From Amaranthus tricolor (lineage: Eukaryota; Streptophyta; Magnoliopsida; Caryophyllales; Amaranthaceae): 64,000 nucleotides of DNA. The stretch spans positions 41,218,422-41,282,421 of the forward strand of contig NC_080047.1 of NCBI RefSeq assembly GCF_026212465.1, given 5' to 3'. The notes below the pieces were generated by a model that did not search any database, was not told the DNA's origin, and saw only the letters and a list, made by a program, of their open reading frames with translations. A program made the position numbers and the translations under genes. Positions 60,105 through 64,000 of the stretch are shown here, piece by piece (position 1 is the stretch's first letter; each line of letters begins with the position of its first letter).

Positions 60105-61020
60105 TTTCTGATACCATTTGAAACAGCCTAAACCAGCGTAAACAATATGATAATAATATTGTCTACAAAGCACAGCGGAAGACTTATAGAAGTCTGGTCT
60201 GAATCCGACCTGTGGCTCGATAGCCACAGCAACACAAATTCGGGCATAACAAAACGGAACCTCATTGTCGATTTTTATGACAGTCTACTAGTATTTTGGA
60301 CATAACTTCCTCATATGAATTCATCTCGAGGCGATTCAAGTGCCCACACGACCGCGACTCAAAGCCCTACAAATCTCAAGAAGACATAAGAACCCAAAAA
60401 CAATCAGAACCATCCCCAAAATAGCCAAAACAGAATGTTCAGATTATGAACTGAAGTTTCAGAATTCCAAATACTCAATTTGATACTAGAAATCAAATAA
60501 CCCAAATAACCAATACTAATCAACACTAGCAAAAACCCAATTACTAATTAAACTCATATACTCTAATTAAATTCAAGTTGATACCCAAATTGAATCCACA
60601 TACCAAACTACCTTAAAACATTCAATTAACACTTAAATAGAATAGTTTGTGGATTACCTCAATCACCATTGAAAGAAGAGGAAGGAGTGTATGGTGGTGT
60701 GGTGACACAGGTCAGCCCAAGGGACCCGGTGGTGGTCCTGGGCCTAGACGCCTGCTGCTGCCGTGGAAACAGCCACAAAACGTGGCTGCTGTTGCTTGGG
60801 GGTCGCGGCTGCTGCAAGGGAGGAGGAGTGTGTGTCTGCGGGTGGCTACGATGGAGGCGTGGCTTGGTCGTGCTGGGGCTGCTACTGAACCGTGAGAAAG
60901 ATGGAGAATGAGTGAGTCCAGTGTGAGGGAGGAAGGGAAATGGATGAGTATAAGGGTTTATAATTAAGGAGTTAACGTGATGAGTTATAAATTACGTGGC
61001 AAAATTACGGTGACTCAAAT
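60105..61020 (-). repeat. Possible truncated LTR with adjacent primer binding site
   Basis: The minus strand reads GGCTGTTTCAAATGGTATCAGA, where TGGTATCAGA (60108-60117) matches the start of an iMet primer binding site. Sequence to its right (from TGAAACAGCC at 60119) would be the LTR. It includes an unusually GC-rich block (60690-60890) and a donor-like GAG|GTAATCC. I cannot find the second LTR, coding region or target duplication, so this is tentative. Confidence 0.35.
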
Positions 61021-61913
61021 AATTGTACTTGTCAAAAGGAAAAATATATTATTTTAAACCTTTTTAAGATCGACGTACCCTAAAATAGTATAGACCAAGC
61101 TCATACAAAGTTTTTTAATAATTAATGAAAGACTATCATTTTGCATACGAATCAGACATACTAATATTAAGGACAATGGGACATACTACTACAAGTATAG
61201 TGAAAAAAGTACCACCATCGGTAAACCCAATTCAGAACAAAACTCCATCAAACAAACTTCTTACTTCTAGTTCCTACATCTAACTACTTTTACCTGTATT
61301 TGGATAAATAAAAAATAAAAAATAAAAAATAAAAAGGGGCAGATTTAGAAGGATAGAAGATCACTTATTTAAATAACAAAAAAAGGAGAGAAGAGACTTA
61401 AAAGGGGAGAGGTTTAAAGGAAATAATGAAAATTTTGTTATAAATACAATAAAAAGATTTATAAACAAACACAGGGTGCATTATCCCTTCTTACCCCTGC
61501 CCTTCCCTTCTGTTCTTTATACATGGAATATCAGTATTCTCTCTTAATGTATAATTAAAAACAAAAATTCAAAAATCAACCCTCTACACAGCTCGACTAA
61601 TGGTGACAAACTGACCATCAAGAAAAAATAGCAACTAGCAAGCTACAATACAAACGAGTAACTAAACAGAGATACCCTGTACTCTTTCAGCCTCACCCAC
61701 CAGCGTCAACCATTTCAAATTAGTAAAGCCCAATGGATAAATCGGGATTAGGAAACTGTAGAAAACAAAAAAATATCAGAAAAGAAATATACAGATTTAT
61801 ATAGCAATTAGGAAAAGCATATGACAATACAGCATTTATGAACACTAATATGCCGGCCAAATATGCAGATTGATTACCAAAGAGCCACAATTTAGCAAAT
61901 AAGTACTTACAAA

Positions 61914-61961
61914 CCAGTGCAAAGGTGGCCACCGCTGTGTTCAACAGGGCTAGTGCACTGG
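61914..61961 (-). other. 3' UTR inverted-repeat element, SAP 4
   Basis: On the minus strand, arms CCAGTGCA and TGCACTGG pair perfectly. Compared with SAP 3 (CCGGTGCA/TGCACCGG), one G-C pair has become A-T on both sides. GTTTGTAAGTACTTATTTGCT follows, as in SAP 1 and 2. Confidence 0.6.
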
Positions 61962-62060
61962 ACTGTGACTGCGCTTCCATGGGACTGTGTACATTTATAG
62001 ACATAAGCGTTACTAAGGGAAGCGGCAGTGCGATAAGCAAAAATATCATAGAAAAACATT

Positions 62061-62558
62061 TTAGATCTTATCAAGCTTCTTTGTTTTGACGACTGGATTG
62101 GCTTTGGCTATGATACTTTGAGCAGCAGCCTGATAATCAAATGGGCAATCATGTTTGTCAGAGTATCGGTGAGTGGCGCAGAAAAGATTTCCACACTTGC
62201 AGCTGAAACCAGTCACGCCAACCCGTTTACGGCATGTGCAACATCTTCTTGGACCAGATTTCTTTGGCTCGGAAGGCTGTCCGAGGGTTGAGTCACTAGA
62301 TACTTGAACATTTACATCTTTCGTAAATACTTCTCCGGACTTTACAGCAGCAGCAACGGCTTCTTTTCCCTTGGAGGTCCCATTCAAAATGTTATCAAAA
62401 GAAGAGACTGCAAGCCTTTCTTGTTCCTCTTTGAGAACTGTATCTCGGTGGCATTTGGAACACATATTCCTTGTTGCTGCACGTCCAAAGAACCCACAAT
62501 TGTTAATGCAAAGGATTGGTTGGTCTGGTGTTTGGCATCCTGTCTCATTATGATCCAT
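62061..62558 (-). CDS. A20/AN1 zinc-finger stress-associated protein, SAP 4
   Basis: 165 residues. The A20 finger [20 protein letters not shown] and the AN1 finger ([20 protein letters not shown] and on) keep all ligands. The linker is about seven residues shorter than in SAP 1. An upstream in-frame ATG at 62612 lies before the acceptor, so I chose the ATG at 62558, which aligns with MDHNETGCQ in the paralogues. It is the most diverged of the four. Confidence 0.92.
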   Translation of the reverse strand: MDHNETGCQTPDQPILCINNCGFFGRAATRNMCSKCHRDTVLKEEQERLAVSSFDNILNGTSKGKEAVAAAVKSGEVFTKDVNVQVSSDSTLGQPSEPKKSGPRRCCTCRKRVGVTGFSCKCGNLFCATHRYSDKHDCPFDYQAAAQSIIAKANPVVKTKKLDKI

Positions 62559-63005
62559 TTTCTTTTTATCTGTCATAGAAGAAAATGTAACAATCATCAA
62601 ATGACTATTCAACTTCTATTTTCCTGCATTGAAGAAAACTTCACACCCATCTGAAGACACAAGGAGTATATATTTTCTATTTTCCTGCCGTTGGGAAAAG
62701 TTAACACCAATCGAAAGACCATAGCCATTTCCTATATAATATTCCTGTCATTGAAGAAAACTTAACGACAAACAAAAGAAAACATCCATTTTCTAGTTCC
62801 ATGTCATACAAAAAACTTAACACCCATCTAAAGACAATATCCATTTTCTAATCTGCTGTCATATAAGAAAAGTTAACACACAACCAAAAACAAACAACCA
62901 TTTCAATTTTCTGTCATAGAAGAAAACTCTACACCCATCAAAAAACAATATCAATTTTCTATTTTTCTGTCAGAAGAAACTTAACACCCATCACAAAACA
63001 ATACC
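62559..63005 (-). repeat. Splice-acceptor/start-codon minisatellite, SAP gene 4
   Basis: About eight units of roughly 50-60 bp on the minus strand. Each has GATGGGTG.TAAG, TTCTTC.ATGACAG-like text and AGAAAATGGATATTG-like text. The functional acceptor ends at 62570. Confidence 0.8.
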
Positions 63006-64000
63006 GATTCATCAATCTTACAGCCACATGCAATCTACAACAGATATCATCATAAGCAAACCATTAAACCAAGAAAACTAAGTCTTAAAATGCTAAACGA
63101 GCATATTTTCAACAAACAAAATCTAACCATACGTATTCTTAACCCAAAAAATTTCAACATACCAGCAAATGATTCCTAAAAGCAATCAATCGGCAAGAAA
63201 CAAAGCCACTAGTTTGTTATATACGCCTTGAGTCTTGGTACGATTCATGTATGGCCAAGGCTCAAGTGTGTGTTTTGAATTTTGATGACTATGTATGCAG
63301 TGAAGCTTAGAGCGCCAAAAGGAGCAATTTAAGAAAAAGGAAGCAAAAGTTGCGTTTTGAGGCAGAAACCTGAGCGAGGACTCGTTGCATGCTATTGGGA
63401 GCCTACGCGTGTTTGCTCTGCTTTCGGCAGTTACTCTTATGGGGTGGATCTTTGGGGCTTGAGCTTGGTATCAATCGATGTATTGGTTAGTCTTGATTCT
63501 TAAATACATGACTAAACCTCTAGCCTAAACACACTTAAAGATAATTCCTAGTTCCTACTCTTGGACTTCCTCCATTGTAGTTCCTCTTATGAGTTCTTGG
63601 AGAACTTCACTGATTGGTTGATATCTTAATATTACAATCTAGACCTAGAAAGGACGTAACTGACAATGACTGAATCTTGGTAAACCTTGTGTTGATCGTT
63701 TGCATTAAATTGCTTTGTTCTTGCATTGAAATCCCTAATTTTCTGTTTTCAAAGTTTAACCCCAATCAAGGGCAATGACCAATGATCTTGGGCAATTCAA
63801 GATTGATTCTGAATCCTTTGCTTAATCAAAGCTTCAAAATTGTAAATCTTGTAAGCCCAACTCTACAAAATTGCATAATTAAGTTGTTTGTGTGCAGTAG
63901 TTAACACTTCTTGATGATAGCACAACAACAACCTAAGCACCAACATAAATGATTTTCAATGAAGTTTTAAAAAAGCAAATCAACTTGAGCCCAATTTTTA
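62570..64000 (-). other. 5' UTR intron of SAP gene 4 (runs off the window)
   Basis: The acceptor TATGACAG ends at 62570. No donor is found before the window end. From about 63830 to 64000 the sequence matches the SAP 3 intron (near 55210-55360), so the intron continues. Between about 63210 and 63825 there is extra sequence absent from SAP 3. Confidence 0.65.
63210..63825. repeat. ~615-bp insertion in the SAP 4 intron
   Basis: SAP 3 and SAP 4 introns align on both sides (AACAAAGCCA at the left; AACTCTACA.AAATT.CATAATTAAG at the right), but this block is only in SAP 4. I recognise no element ends or ORF in it. Confidence 0.5.

Noticed and set aside
60647..60911. Two overlapping plus-strand ORFs of about 80 codons
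   Set aside because: They arise from a GC-rich block with low-complexity Gly/Arg/Trp translation and no known motif.
62559..62612. Upstream ATG for SAP 4 giving 183 residues
   Set aside because: It lies before the acceptor at 62570 inside the minisatellite.

Overview
The window looks like nuclear DNA of a flowering plant, probably a dicot. It is AT-rich, has split genes with GT-AG introns, and is full of plant-type transposable elements (Copia, an RTE-clade LINE, a Mutator-like element, MITEs, a SINE-like piece). The non-repeat genes are plant families: one gar2-like/At2g42320-type coiled-coil protein and four A20/AN1 stress-associated proteins (SAPs). I see no bacterial, organellar or viral genes, no rRNA or tRNA and no CRISPR. 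The exact species cannot be read from the sequence.

1-24.2 kb is a nest of mobile elements. A 5'-truncated RTE-type LINE on the minus strand (about 1790-4493, resuming at 23968-24222) is split by 19,474 bp flanked by a perfect 5-bp duplication, TGTGT. The insert is a tandem array of a small non-autonomous LTR retrotransposon on the minus strand. It has five 1,027-bp LTRs alternating with four internal regions of 2,195 bp, a strict 3,222-bp period. Every internal copy has a tRNA-iMet-type primer binding site and a polypurine tract. The third internal region is itself interrupted by a young 5,554-bp Copia-type element (12917-18470; duplication ATGTT; 730-bp LTRs that look identical). So three elements are nested.

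24.2-38.4 kb: an AT-rich spacer with MITE and foldback elements (24.2-30.3 kb) leads to the seven-coding-exon gar2-like gene (33114-36730, plus strand), which has a probable 5' UTR intron starting near 30665. A short repeat-poor spacer follows.

38.4-43.4 kb: an older, broken Copia element on the plus strand with diverged LTRs (38381-38890 and 42914-43430).

43.7-64 kb: four SAP paralogues, two on plus (44837-45355; 49414-49932) and two on minus (53656-54171; 62061-62558), each with an intronless coding region behind a 5' UTR intron. In three of them the intron end carries a minisatellite whose unit resembles the real splice acceptor plus start codon. A short inverted-repeat element recurs downstream of all four, with a compensatory change in its stem. 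A decayed Mutator-like/FAR1-like transposase pseudogene (56507-57859) and several MITE or foldback elements lie between the minus-strand copies.

The genes do not form a pathway. The main story is genome dynamics: tandem expansion of an LTR element inside a LINE, then a nested insertion; and local duplication and inversion of a SAP gene family with repeat growth at its splice site.
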